Assembly: GCA_001579985.1 (NCBI GenBank) | Contig: LRSR01002083.1 | Span: 1-26,243 of the forward strand | Direction of reading: 5' to 3' | Source of the DNA: Hypsibius dujardini | Taxonomy: Eukaryota; Tardigrada; Eutardigrada; Parachela; Hypsibiidae | Length of the DNA stretch: 26,243 nt | In this document: piece after piece, positions 10,538-21,220 of the stretch | Layout: each line of letters begins with the position of its first letter | How positions within the stretch are numbered: the first letter of the stretch is position 1 | Made by a program: the position numbers and the translations under genes | The notes under the pieces: model-generated | Databases searched by the model: none | Told to the model about the DNA's origin: nothing | What the model saw: the letters and a program-made list of their open reading frames with translations, nothing else

Positions 10538-13500
10538 ATGAACGGATCGAATCCATTTTTGACACCTCCCAGTACGGCAGCATGTAAAGCGAAGTACCGG
10601 AGCCAGGTAAGAGTTCAGCGGATAGGCGCCATCCACATATTATGTAATCAAGGGATGGTGGGTGGGTGGTCTGGACCCTTGATTGCTCACCAGTAAAATA
10701 AGCCCCGCCCTCCTGTATAATTTTGATTATCTGGGTGGGTGGGTGGTCTGGACCCTTGATTGCTCACCAGTAAAATAGGCCCCGCCCTCCTGTATAATTT
10801 TGATTATCCGGGTAGGTGGGTGGTCTGGACCCTTGATTACTCACCAGTAAAATAGGCCCCGCCCTCCTGTATTTTTGGCTTACGTAATATGTGCATGACG
10901 CCTATGTTAATTTTGAGGAATTTTTGGCTTGTTTTTTGATTGTTTGTTTGGCAATAGGAGACTAGCAGGAAAAGTCAGACGCCCGAAGATGCTCGGAAAA
11001 GGAGCGAACGCCGTGAAGAGTTTCTGGCGAAACGAAGGAGCGGTTCCTTCGAAACACCAAATCAGCAGGAGAATATTATTCGCAAGGAATCTGTCAGCAG
11101 CTACTTGGCGGCGTTTGCAGAATTCCAGCATGAGTCCAGTTCAGCTCCAGCAAATTCTCACGCCCTCCTGAAAGGTGTCTTGGGGAAAATGAAATCCACC
11201 GAGCCCGAAGAAGTCTTCAAGGCTGTTCAAAAAGTCAGGTACAACAACTTTGACTGACATCCGATTTAATAGACACGCATTGGCCTGCGGTTGATTGGTC
11301 GATTAGTCGTATCCTTACTGGTTCTGCTTACTTGAATCGCCTTGCGCTTGATTGATCGATTTGATTCGCGGATATAATGGAGTAATCGAACAAAATGGGC
11401 TTATGATTGATTGATCGATTTGATTTGCGGATATAATGGACTAATCGAATCAATTTGGTTCATGATTGATTGATCGATTTGATTTGCGGATATAATGGAC
11501 TAATCGAATCAATTTCGGCTTATGATTGATTGATCGATTTGATTCGCGGATATAATGGAGTAATCGAATCAATTTCGACTTATGATTGATTGATCGATTA
11601 AAGCTGAACGATTTCGTTGTATCTGTTCGACAGATTTAATTTTGATTCATATGCGTTACATTTTCATTCGTGAATGATTTCCTTACGAGCATTCCGTTTT
11701 TCTTTCGGAGAAATTTATTCGAATGGGGTGTACGTAATTTGAAATTTAGTTGTGCTGTGCTGTGTTGCGATTTCAGGTTAGTTACAGCGCTCGAGGAGAA
11801 CCCACCGCTGGAGCTGTTGGTCCGAATGGGATTTGTTCGACCGTTGGTGTCCCTATTGACTCCAGAGACTGAGTACGTCCCTAAACGTGCGACTCTGTGT
11901 TTGTCGGATCGGATCTATTGATGTCTGTCATCGGCATTTTCTCACAATTGTTTTTGGTTCACAGGAAGCATACACTGTTTGAAGCAACATGGGCTCTCTG
12001 CAACATCGCTGGGGGAGCTTCTTCCAACACCTTGGCCGTCGTGGCAGAAGGCGCACTGGCTCCGCTGATCGGAATTTTCGGTACTGCGGACCCTGAATTA
12101 GTCGGTCAAGCAATTTGGGCAGTCGGAAATATCGTGTCGGACAACGGTCACTTTCGCAACATGGCCCTGGATAATGGATTATTGGATTCCATATTCCCCT
12201 TTCTGAAGGAAGATACTTCCCTGGCACTGGCAAGAAGCGTGAGCTGGCTGATAGTCAATATTTGTCGAACAAGAAACCCGCCGCCTTCAGTGGATGTGAT
12301 TGAGGCGCTCTTGCCAAAAATTGTGTGGATGGTGCGTCATGGGGACCAATTGGTAAGAGCATACGCAGTCTGTCTGCCTGCCTGCCTGCCTGACCGTCTG
12401 CCTGTCTGTCGATCTGTTTGTCTGTCGATCTGTTTGTCTGTCTGTCTGTCTGGCTGTCTATCTGTCTGTCTGTCTATCTGTCTGGCTGTTTTTCTGTCTG
12501 TCTGCTTGACTGACTGTTTGTCTGCCTGACTGTTGCAGGTTAGAGTGGACGCAGTTTGGAGTATGGCTTACTTGTCTGACGAGCCTCCCGAGTTAGCTGA
12601 TCTTCTTGTCCGGGACACAGTTGTACTACAATCCATCGCGGATATTCCCGACTCTAATCCGGATAATGTGAAGTTTTTGGTTAGTAATTTTTTTAGCCAA
12701 TTACCCAATGCAAAAGCAATGATGTGAGCTTTCTATTTAGATGGGCGCTGTCCGACTTCTAGGAAATCTGCTATCGGGCACGGACGCCCACTGTGACGCC
12801 GTGATCCGCGCCGACTTCGTCAGGCGGTTCCCCGCTCTCCTGCAATCCAATTTTAAATGCGTTCAAAGGGTACGGAGTCTTCGAAAAATTTGACTCTATG
12901 GTTGAAAATGTGCACACGATCCGCTTTGTGGTTCTCAGGAGACTTTGATGTGCGTGGCGAATGTTGCAGCAGGATCAGCGGAACAGATCCAGACTATTAT
13001 CGACGTCCCGGATTTCCTCATTCAAATTCTCGCATTCTTACAAAACGTGAGTCTGCCTGAAGCCCGGTTGATGCTTTGCGATCCTTTTTTAAACATTGCT
13101 CCCGATTTTTTTCTTAGGATAACCGGGCGCTGGTTCAGGAAGCTCTGTGGGTCGTCTCGAACGTGGTCCAAGGCGGCAATCTCCGGCAAATCACCGCCCT
13201 GCTCGATTGCGGCGTTGTCTTGCCGCTGTGTGATCACTTGTCATCGCGGGATGTAAATCTGGTGAAGATTGTGCTGGAAACAGTCAGCGATCTCCTCAAA
13301 CGATGTCCGTCGGACTTTATGGAGCAGGTTTGCGCGACCATCGAAAAATGTGGCGGTAAGTGCGACCGGCAGGGCCTATGAAAACTAACCATGACTCGTT
13401 GGTGAACAAAGGAATGTCCTTTCTAGGTTTTGCGAAAATTGAGCTCCTACAACAGCATGATAATGAGATACTATGCGATTTAGCATACTTTATCGTGGAC

Positions 13501-13698
13501 ACCTTCTTCAAAGAGGACGAATACGACCAGGTGTGCATCGTCTAACTCATGAACGTGCCTGAGATAGACTGACTGTCATATCAATGGGCGGTTATAACCA
13601 GTTTATTATTCACCAATCTGTTCGCCTCTTTGTCTGTCAGTCAGTCAGTCCGCTTGCCTGCCTGCCTGTCCGCCTGCCTGTCTGTCCGCCTGCCTGTT

Positions 13699-13753
<55 letters not shown>

Positions 13754-13996
13754 GAGTCCGCCTGTCTGCCTGCCTGCCTGCCTGCCTGCCTGTCTGTCTG
13801 TCCGTCCGCCCGCCTGCCTGCATGTCTATCCGTCCTGCAGTTCGCCCATCCGCCGCCGCTGTGACTGCACAATTATTGGCTTTGTGTTTATTGACGCGCC
13901 ACTCCTACATCCACCCATTCGTTGCAGGACGATTTCTTTTCGTGGGACCCTGCTGCTACTGCTGCTGGTGTAGACACGAGATCGCCTGTACGATGA
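10538..13996 (+). CDS. KPNA: Importin subunit alpha (karyopherin alpha), complete
   Basis: A nuclear import adaptor that binds nuclear localisation signals through armadillo repeats and importin beta through its N-terminal IBB domain. Ten exons: 10538-10606, 10958-11238, 11777-11872, 11965-12352, 12539-12679, 12741-12869, 12939-13046, 13118-13355, 13427-13530 and 13928-13996. All junctions are GT-AG with matching phases, giving 540 aa, a normal length. The IBB region carries RKRSERREEFLAKRR. Arm-repeat helix-3 motifs are TWALCNIAGG, IWAVGNIVSD, SWLIVNICRTRNPPPS, VWSMAYLSD, VRLLGNLLSGTD, LMCVANVAAGS and LWVVSNVVQGG. The C-terminus matches the family (HDNEILCDLAYFIVDTFF). The last exon (DDFFSWDPAATAAG...) is less certain: read-through of exon 9 would stop instead at 13543-13545. 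Confidence 0.95.
10621..10907. mobile_element. TIR element with internal 77-bp tandem repeats
   Basis: The ends are inverted repeats of about 26 bases (left ataggcgccatccacatatt, right reverse aataggcgtcatgcacatat). Between them are three copies of a 77-base unit (ggtctggacccttgattgct, caccagtaaaatag, gccccgccctcctgtat), with ggtctgg at 10668, 10745 and 10822. The element is in importin alpha intron 1. It has no coding capacity. Confidence 0.8.
11346..11608. repeat. 60-bp tandem repeat in importin alpha intron 2
   Basis: Just over four units of about 60 bases: tatgattgattgatcgattt, gatttgcggatataatggac, taatcgaatcaatttcggct. The array is within intron 11239-11776 and uses the same TGATTGAT words seen elsewhere. 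Confidence 0.92.
12370..12534. repeat. (CTGT)n tract filling importin alpha intron 4
   Basis: CTGT/CTGC/CTAT units occupy almost the whole 186-base intron (12353-12538), from 17 bases after the donor to just before tgttgcag. The frame of exon 4 stays open through the repeat until a TGA shortly before exon 5. Confidence 0.95.
13632..13832. repeat. (CTGT/CTGC/CCGC)n tract in importin alpha intron 9
   Basis: A degenerate tetranucleotide tract in the 397-base last intron, in TCTG orientation on the sense strand. Confidence 0.95.
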
Positions 13997-14952
13997 TAAA
14001 TGCGCACCGTTCCACACTGCGCTAGGAATTGACATAACTCCCTAGATCCCTCTGCCTGATTCGCAGTATTTTAAATCAACGCAGTGAAGCAATCGGCCAG
14101 TACAATATGAACTCAACTGCGCAGTATTACACCCGTACATCTACTCACTGGATCGCACTTCCGGTTGGCGCCTGATCGTCTGCCGGGACCTTCGTTTTCG
14201 CTGATGTAACCATGCCCGCACACTCACCACACCGTCGTCCAGTGTGAAGGCCGTTGTTATGGTTGCCACCAATACCAACATGGCTACACACTTCACAATG
14301 GAACCTGTTTACGCAACCTGTCCGGCCGCCTGATTAGCTGTTTCTCGGCCATCGTCGTCGCCGTGCGGTCTCAAGACTCACACAATTCAAGACGCTCATC
14401 ACAACAACACTTCGCAGCGCATGCAGCGCTATCTCCCCAAGGCCTCATCGGTCGTGGATGTGATTCACATTTCCCTGCTGCGGTTGTTGTGCCGACAGAG
14501 CGTTTTCCCATCATCTCTCTCTTTTGAGATATCCGGTCGTACCGAAGTCCAAGTACCACACAGTGTCTCCTCATGCACGGAGGTTTTAGATATTAGCACC
14601 GTGTACCGTCCCGCTTATCACACTTGGAAACTAGCCCGTACCAGTACCAGACGTGTAAACACATGCCTCGTACATATTCCGACTGATATTCTGTATCGCT
14701 ATCCCGGCCTGTTGTGCCAGAACAAGCAGTAACGGTTCGTTCAGTCTTCCGAGTCTACAGTCACTCGTACCGACAGTCACTCGTACCGACATTTACACAC
14801 GACTGATTCCCATCTTTGCACAGCTGACTTTCACCTTGTCACAATCTGATAAAGAAAGCACTCCCCCCTCGAGTGTATTTGCCATTTTCCGTCGGACGAT
14901 ATTCTGTTTCTCATTTCCCGTACCTCGCGACACATTTCGACGTCATTAAAAA
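13997..14952. other. Spacer between importin alpha and serpin, no gene recognised
   Basis: I see no supported gene. It should hold the importin alpha 3' UTR and the serpin promoter and 5' UTR. A small duplication (cagtcactcgtaccgac twice) occurs at 14758-14790. The open frames here lack family similarity. Confidence 0.5.
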
Positions 14953-16725
14953 ATGAATTTATTATTGGGGATTTCACTATGGATGGTCCTAATCAATACG
15001 GCCTGCGGATCATTCGAGGGGTCGTTAGTCGGTCATGACCAGCCTGCGACATCACAAGGGGCCCATGATAGGACACTCGTAGACCGATTACGTTCCATGT
15101 CGGACTCTTTCGCAACAACTTTCTACAACCAACTATTGGCCACTCAACCGCCCAACGCCAACGTCTTCTTCTCCCCCTTCAGCATCTACGCCGCGCTGTT
15201 GATGACCTACCTCGGCGCGCAGGGCGAGACCCGGAAGGAGCTGGGCGGAGTGCTGGGCCTGTCACAGGAGGAGATTGTGCGCACGAGTACCGAACCGGAT
15301 TTCGTAAACAAGCAGTTTTTAAAGTTTATCAGTGACATCTTCGCCGGGGGAAGCGGAAACGCCTCCGCCAACAACGGCGGGAATTATAAATTAGACTTTG
15401 CCAACCGTTTGTGCGTGCAGGACAACATGACGATCCAGCCGAGCTTCAGGGAGCTGCTGAAAAAGTTCCACAACAGTGATATTAAGAGGTACGATTTCGG
15501 GACGCAGGCCGAGGCGGCGCGGCTGGACGTCAACGCCTGGGTGGGGAACGTGACGCGAGGGAAGATCGCGAATCTTCTCCCACCGGGCACGGTCGACGCG
15601 CAGACCTTCCTCATCCTCGTCAACGCCATCTATTTCAAGGCCAACTGGATGACGCAGTTCGAGGCCAGCGCCACGCAGGACGCCAAATTCTTCACCGCCG
15701 GCGCGGACACCTTCAGACAGGTCCGGCTGATGACCACCAAGCGCCGCGTCTTCTATCTGTATGATAAGACATTGAAAGCGCAGATTGTGGAGATCCCGTA
15801 TCAGAGTGAGGAGCTGAGCATGGTGGTGATGCTGCCGCGTGCGCTGACGGGGATGGAGGACTTGCTGGCGGGGCTGACGGCCCAGAAGTGGAAGGAGCTG
15901 CAGGATCGGATGGATATGGCGCTGGTGGAGCTGAAGCTGCCGCGGTTCCGGCTGGAGACGTCGTACGACTTGGTCGGCGCGCTGAGTGGTCTGGGAGCGA
16001 CGCATCTGTTTGCCGGCGCGGATCTCAGCGGCATGCTGGAGGCCGCCAGCAGTGTCACTGTCAGCGGGGTGGTCCATAAAGCCTTTGTCGGTAAGTGCTG
16101 CTAGAAAGCCCGATTTTGTGAAGTCTTACTGACACATGGAGAATAAATAGGAAATGAATTAGAAACAAAATGTAAACTCGGAGCAATGTCCGGCGAAAGC
16201 CGAGTCGGGTAAGTAGAATCTATCCGTGAAGAATAAATAACGGGCACCAGACGCGACATGGGCAGTTGAGCGTGGTTAATCAGGAATGCGCGCGACATGG
16301 CAAATATTGAGTGCACGCGGCGAGATGTGAACAGTGGTGGCACTTCGGATCGATTTTGTTGCGATGCAATGTACACAGACATCATCATCGTCATCATCAC
16401 ACAGGAGGGACGGACTAGCAGAGAAAGGTGCAATCACCGGCGACGTTGCGGCAGACGATGCTGCAACTTTAGGGCTGAAAAATAGGATAGCTCAAATAAA
16501 AATTCAAAATTCGATAAAGCGATTGGTGTGTTTCAGATGTCAACGAAGAAGGAACAGAAGCGGCGGCAGCTACTGGGGTCGTCTTTTCCCGATCTGCTAT
16601 GGCTCGCCCTGAGGAAGTCAAGGACTTCCGTAAGCATTCCGCTGATTCGAACTTTCTAACCCTGTCTGTCTTCCTGCCTGCTCGTCTGTCTGTCCGTCGT
16701 CTTTCTGTCTGTCTGTATGCCTGCC

Positions 16726-16772
<47 letters not shown>

Positions 16773-17035
16773 ATGCCTGCCTGTCTGTCTGTCTGTCTGT
16801 CCGTCTGTCTGGTTGTATATATGTCTGCCTGTCTGTGTAGTTTCCGGGTTTTTTGCTCGATGAAATATACCATCAGACACGGTGTATAAGCCAATGTACC
16901 GGAACAATTTCAATCAAGTTCTTTTCTTCTCGATCAATAGGCGCGGACCATCCCTTCCTCTTCGCCATCCGACACAATCCTACCAACCTAATATTATTCC
17001 TTGGTCGCGTGACGGATCCCAGCCGATCGGATTAG
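14953..17035 (+). CDS. Secreted inhibitory serpin, complete
   Basis: A serine (or cysteine) protease inhibitor that acts as a suicide substrate. Exons 14953-16090, 16537-16629 and 16941-17035 give 441 aa. Residues 1-19 (MNLLLGISLWMVLINTACG) are a signal peptide. Serpin motifs include NVFFSPFSIYAALLMTYLGA, LVNAIYFKANW and SMVVMLP. Exon 2 carries the reactive-centre hinge VNEEGTEAAAATG (about 381-393). Its small residues at P12-P9 predict an inhibitor rather than a storage serpin. The bait region is VVFSRSAMARP, with P1 Ser399 by standard counting or Arg398 if the loop is one residue shorter. The C-terminal signature ADHPFLFAIRHNPTN is in exon 3. N-glycosylation sequons NAS, NMT and NVT are present. 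Exon 1 is GC-rich compared with its surroundings. Confidence 0.96.
16142..16237 (+). promoter_or_regulatory. Intronic AATAAA signals in serpin intron 1
   Basis: AATAAA occurs at 16142-16147 and 16232-16237, soon after an in-frame stop at 16102-16104 reached by reading through the exon 1 donor (VGKCC then stop). Use of these signals would give a truncated serpin without the reactive loop. This is sequence-only evidence. Confidence 0.3.
16663..16845. repeat. (CTGT)n tract in serpin intron 2
   Basis: Nearly pure CTGT units with some CTGC and TATG variants, in TCTG orientation on the sense strand, filling most of the 311-base intron 16630-16940. Confidence 0.95.
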
Positions 17036-18839
17036 ACAATCTTTTCTCGTTGTTTCACTGCCTTAGCCGTTCGCGTGACGCGAAAAGCTTTCCTGATCAA
17101 CAGAATAAACCAGTAGACTTGCATGGCGAGAAAGGCCAAACTGCCGATGGTGCAGAACTTGGAAATGTGATTGTGAATTTGTAGGAATGCAACGCCCTTC
17201 CGCATCGCAAGCCGATAGAACATCCACGGGAAAATCATGATGCGGAAGATGAAATATGTCAGCAGAGTGACTGCTCCGTTGACCATGTACAGGCGTGTGC
17301 CGGCCTTTCCGAACATGGAGAAGACGTGGTGCAGATGCAGGAACACAACCGGGATTTCCATGGTCAGGAAGCAGCCTACAATGGGAAAAAAAACTGTAAA
17401 CGCAGCAGACTTCCCCAGCGGGGAGGCAGATAAACCATATCCCGCCGAAAAGACATTAAGATATTAGAACATATGGACAAAAACACGCAAAGACAGACAG
17501 AAAAATTAAAGGAAAGACACACATACAGATAGACAGACAGGCAGACAAACAAACAGACAAGCAAGCAGGCAGACAGACAGACAGACAGACAGACAAGCAG
17601 ACAAGCAGACAGGCAGACAAGCAAGCAGACAGGCAGGCAGTCAGGCATACCGACAGACGGACAGACAGTAGGACAAACAGACAATCAGCCTCACAACAAA
17701 GCTCACCTATGATATTGTCCGCCTTTCCATCGCGCAGAAAAAGAGCCATCGGCGGTCCGAGGATGCAAAAGAAGGCATGATGGAAGTATATAGAGAACTG
17801 ACCGCGACATATCTGCATGAAGGACGGCTGACCATCAGCTTTACGGTAGTCCGTAAGCATCATCACGATCATGTCGTAGAGAAGATAGCCAACAAAGACC
17901 ATGACGTACCAGTTGGTCAAGGGAGAGCGAGCGAAAATAACTACAAGTAACAACAAAAACCTTTAAACAACTACTAAGTAACTACAGTAGTATCAAAAGC
18001 ACTGTTGACGGATTGAGCTTAATTAACCAATCAATCACTTAGGAAGCACGCAATACCGTAAGCCAGACCAGAAATTAAAAACGATTAAAAGAATGGCAAA
18101 TCTTCACTCCGATTACTGCTCAACAATCCAATCACCAGAGCTGAACGAACATCATTCGTAGGTTAGTTATTCAAGCACGGAATCACTGAATCAGCAACCA
18201 ATCACTCAATCAATTGATCACTCACCATCAGACCATGTTCTCAAGATCAACCAATCACTCAATCAATTGATAACTCACCATCAGACCATGTTCTCAAGAT
18301 TAACCAATCACTCAATCAATTGATAACTTACCATCAGACCATGTTCCCAAGACCAACCAATCACTCAATCAATTGATAACTCACCATCAGACCATGTTCT
18401 TCAGACCAACCAATCACTCAATCAATTGATAACTCACTATCAGACCATGTTCTCCAGACCAACCAATCACTCAATCAATTGATAACTCACCATCAGACCA
18501 TGTTCCCAAGACGATTTTGACGCCGACCACCCCTGCAATCACCGCATGCGTCTGCGACACCAGGATCTGGCAGAGATTCATTACGAAGCCCCGCGATCGA
18601 GTGGTGATTTTCGCCATGTGACATATCAAGCAGTAGGCCAGGAAAATCGTCCAGAATCCGAAGAAGGACCAAATTATCACCTTCAGAGAGGCCGTCAACG
18701 GCGGCCGCAGCAGATTGACAGTCGTCGCCGGCACCTCCGCGTCCGTGAAACTACTCACAATCTCCACGGGGAAGAGCACTGCGGTCTCATGGAAAAAAGC
18801 CTCGCTGGATGGCTCAATGTCCAGGTCCATTTTTCGCAA
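17032..18839 (-). CDS. TLC-domain multi-pass membrane protein, complete
   Basis: A TLC (TRAM/LAG1/CLN8) family protein, closest in style to TLCD4/TMEM56, probably in ER or other internal membranes. The substrate is unknown. Three exons: 18839-18491, 17940-17707 and 17375-17032, giving 308 aa. Phases agree. Hydrophobic segments include VIIWSFFGFWTIFLAYCLIC, VMVFVGYLLYDMIVMML, FHHAFFCILGPPMALFL, VTLLTYFIFRIMIFPWMF and LAFLAMQVYWFILLI. The paired histidines in IYFHHAFF (170-171) and the MEIPVVFLHLHH segment followed by NG...FRI...P fit the TLC domain. The tail is basic (KAVKQREKIV). The start could be codon 1 (MRKMD) or codon 4. The stop overlaps the serpin stop. The exon 1 donor sits at the edge of a 53-bp tandem array. 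Confidence 0.88.
17104..17109 (+). promoter_or_regulatory. Candidate serpin poly(A) signal
   Basis: AATAAA lies 69 bases after the serpin stop codon, inside the last coding exon of the opposing TLC gene. If used, the serpin 3' UTR is antisense to TLC coding sequence. Confidence 0.5.
17522..17690. repeat. (AGAC)n tract in TLC gene intron 2
   Basis: AGAC/AGGC/AAGC units within intron 17376-17706. The sense strand of the TLC gene reads GTCT. Confidence 0.95.
18190..18513. repeat. 53-bp tandem repeat containing a 5' splice site, 6 copies
   Basis: Units start aaccaatcactcaatcaatt at 18249, 18302, 18355, 18408 and 18461, exactly 53 bases apart, with a partial copy before. On the TLC sense strand each unit reads gtcttgggaacatggtctga, then tg, then gtgagttatcaattg. 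That is the last 22 bases of exon 1 followed by its donor. The copy at 18491 is the one joined to the exon; five more exon-end/donor copies follow in the intron. One has gtaagttatc, and one has ata|gtgag in place of atg|gtgag. Confidence 0.92.
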
Positions 18840-19030
18840 GCGTGGAGAAATCCAATTATTTAAAGGGGATTCTTATCGATCGCCAATCCCCTTCCCCGTT
18901 TTCTGCGATGCTACGTGCAAGCCGGGCAAGTAAAATACTCGATATCCCTGCCGGAAGAAATGAGGAAATATGTGTAAATCAGCAGAATTCGAATTCGAAT
19001 TCAAATGCAGCGGACTTGTCGGTGAGGGTG

Positions 19031-19145
19031 GATTGAAAACGTGGATATATAATATATCCTATTATATATCCCCTTTGGGTGGATTGAAAACGTAGATATA
19101 TAATATATCCTATTATATATCCCCTTTGGGTGGATTGAAAACGTG
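19031..19145. repeat. 51-bp AT-rich tandem repeat with palindromes
   Basis: gattgaaaacgt recurs at 19031, 19082 and 19133. Each full unit holds ggatatataatatatcc-like palindromes and cctattatatatccc. It lies in the divergent spacer between the TLC gene and COX15. Confidence 0.9.
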
Positions 19146-19547
19146 GTGGCAATCACAACTGCGGCAGTATGGAAAGGAAATATGTAGAAATGGAGCGTTT
19201 GCCAAGTGGTTGTGCAGTGATGATACGAGCTGCTTCTAAATAGCCTGTCTCATTTAAAGCCAAAACGTGCTGCCGCCCTCTAGATGAGTTTGTTATCTTG
19301 CGAAAAGGTGTGAAAGATGAAATTCCGTTCAAACATGGATAAGACACTTTGCCCAGTCTATAGTTATTGGGAGCAAAGAACGTTGACGAAGTAGCAACTC
19401 TGCTGGTGAGAAAAAACTAGGTGTGTAAAAGTCATCGCCGATTGTGGGATAAGTTTTTTAATATTCCCCCCCCCCCGCCCCAGAGGAAAGGCGGGGGCTT
19501 GGAGGCGGGGCTAGAGAGGTATACTGTATTACCAGTACGCGGGGTCC

Positions 19548-19861
19548 TAGAATGGGCCACTTGACTTTCTCGTACGTTGGAATGGGCCACCCTGGAATCA
19601 AAACTCCAGACAGGTTTTGGCTATCAAGAAAATTTTAAACGACAGAGAATAACTGATAACCCGGTGGAACGCGTATCAGATATGAAAAAAGTTGTTGGAA
19701 CATGTTTAAAAAACGAAATAATTTGACGGTTAGAAAAAGTTGACTATAGATGTCGCTGACTATGCAGTGACTGATTTATTTTGGATTAGTTTGCGACAGA
19801 GCGCCCCCTGCCACCCGGTGGCCCATTCCGGGTACGAAAAGTCATGTGGCCCATTCCAGAG
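19548..19861. mobile_element. Foldback element in TLC/COX15 spacer
   Basis: The left end tagaatgggccacttgactt, then ctcgtacgttggaatgggcc, is matched in reverse at 19809-19861 (ggtggcccattccgggtacg, then aaaagtcatgtggcccattc). The interior of about 210 bases is AT-rich and non-coding. It ends about 75 bases before the COX15 start codon. Confidence 0.75.
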
Positions 19862-19934
19862 CCCTTCCCTCATACTCGTAGTAATCAAGCATTCGTGTCG
19901 CTGATTTCCCCAGCAGACAGTAAATACTACTAAT

Positions 19935-21171
19935 ATGTCCTTCATAAAACATCTAAAATCGGGACCGGCGTCGCAAATGTTTGGCGTGATGCAACGGAAT
20001 TCGTCATTCCTTTCTACGGTATTCGTATGCTAATTTCCTCGGCTCGGTTGGATAACAATTAAATGGCATCATTAAAATATGCAATCAATCGATCAATCAA
20101 TGAATCCATCAATCGATCAATCAATGAATCAGTGACCGCTTCTGAACAGTAAACACAACTTCTGCATGTGGATGTTCTTACTCTTCTCGTCGGTTCTAGA
20201 TTCGGACGAGTCTCTGCTATACCAGCAGCACACCGAGAAGATATGCCGCTCATGGAGCTGCTTCGTTGACGCGAAGCTTTCCGCGGTCAGCTGGCGCGTC
20301 CAAGGAAACCATTTTGGGCTATTGGCTGCTCGGCTGCGGCGGTATGGTGGTTGGGGCAGTCACCCTCGGCGGTATCACCAGGTAAGTTTCTAATCGAAGT
20401 TGTGAGTTTTTCGAGGGATCGGTTCAATTACTGACAGAACTGTACATGTGACTTTGGGATTGTTATTTTTACGGAAAATTAAAGCGCCAATCAATCAATC
20501 AATCCATCAATTCAATGTTACGGAAATTTGAGGCGTAAATCAATCAATCAATCGTCTAAATCACACTTTTATCGCACATGTCAATTCATCAATCAAGCAA
20601 GGAACTTCAAGGCATATCATGGAATACTGTACGGTAGACTGCTTCGCGACTCACTAATTCGTCTATCAAAGAGTGGCTGGATGATTTGGATGTAGAAATC
20701 AGGCCATCGATCAAATTTCAGGTTGACTGAATCCGGTTTGAGCATTACGGAATGGCAGCCCATCCGAGGTGTTCGTCCACCTCTCTCCCACATTGAATGG
20801 ACGGTTGAGTTTGAGAAATATCAAGAGTCGCCGGAATTCAAACAGTATGTGACTATGTGTTTTTGCAACTTCTCGTTCATTCCGTTTTTACCATGTTCTG
20901 CTAATATGGCTGTACTTTTTATTTTGGCAGTAAAAACGGCAATATTACTTTATCGGAGTTCAAGTGGATCTGGTACATGGAGTATGCTCATCGGTTGTGG
21001 GGAAGGGCCGTGGGGCTTGCGATTACCGTACCAGCGGCGTTTTTCTGGGCGAAAGGATGGTTGTCACCCACGATGAAGAAGAAGGTGCTGGCGTTTGGAG
21101 CGTTGGTTGGTTTCCAGGTACTGAGGATTGCAGGTGCCAATGAATGGTGTCTGTCTGTCTGCCTGTCTGCC

Positions 21172-21220
<49 letters not shown>

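Noticed and set aside
13531-13545. Importin alpha ending by read-through of exon 9 (VCIV then stop)
   Set aside because: Possible, but a strong acceptor at 13927 and an in-phase terminal exon give a more usual C-terminus. cDNA would decide.
15391-16077. A 228-aa minus-strand ORF
   Set aside because: A shadow of the GC-rich serpin exon 1, with no family similarity.
18190-18513. CRISPR-like array (regular direct repeats)
   Set aside because: The units are contiguous tandem repeats with no unique spacers, in a eukaryotic intron. The same applies to the arrays at 2397, 3772 and 11346.
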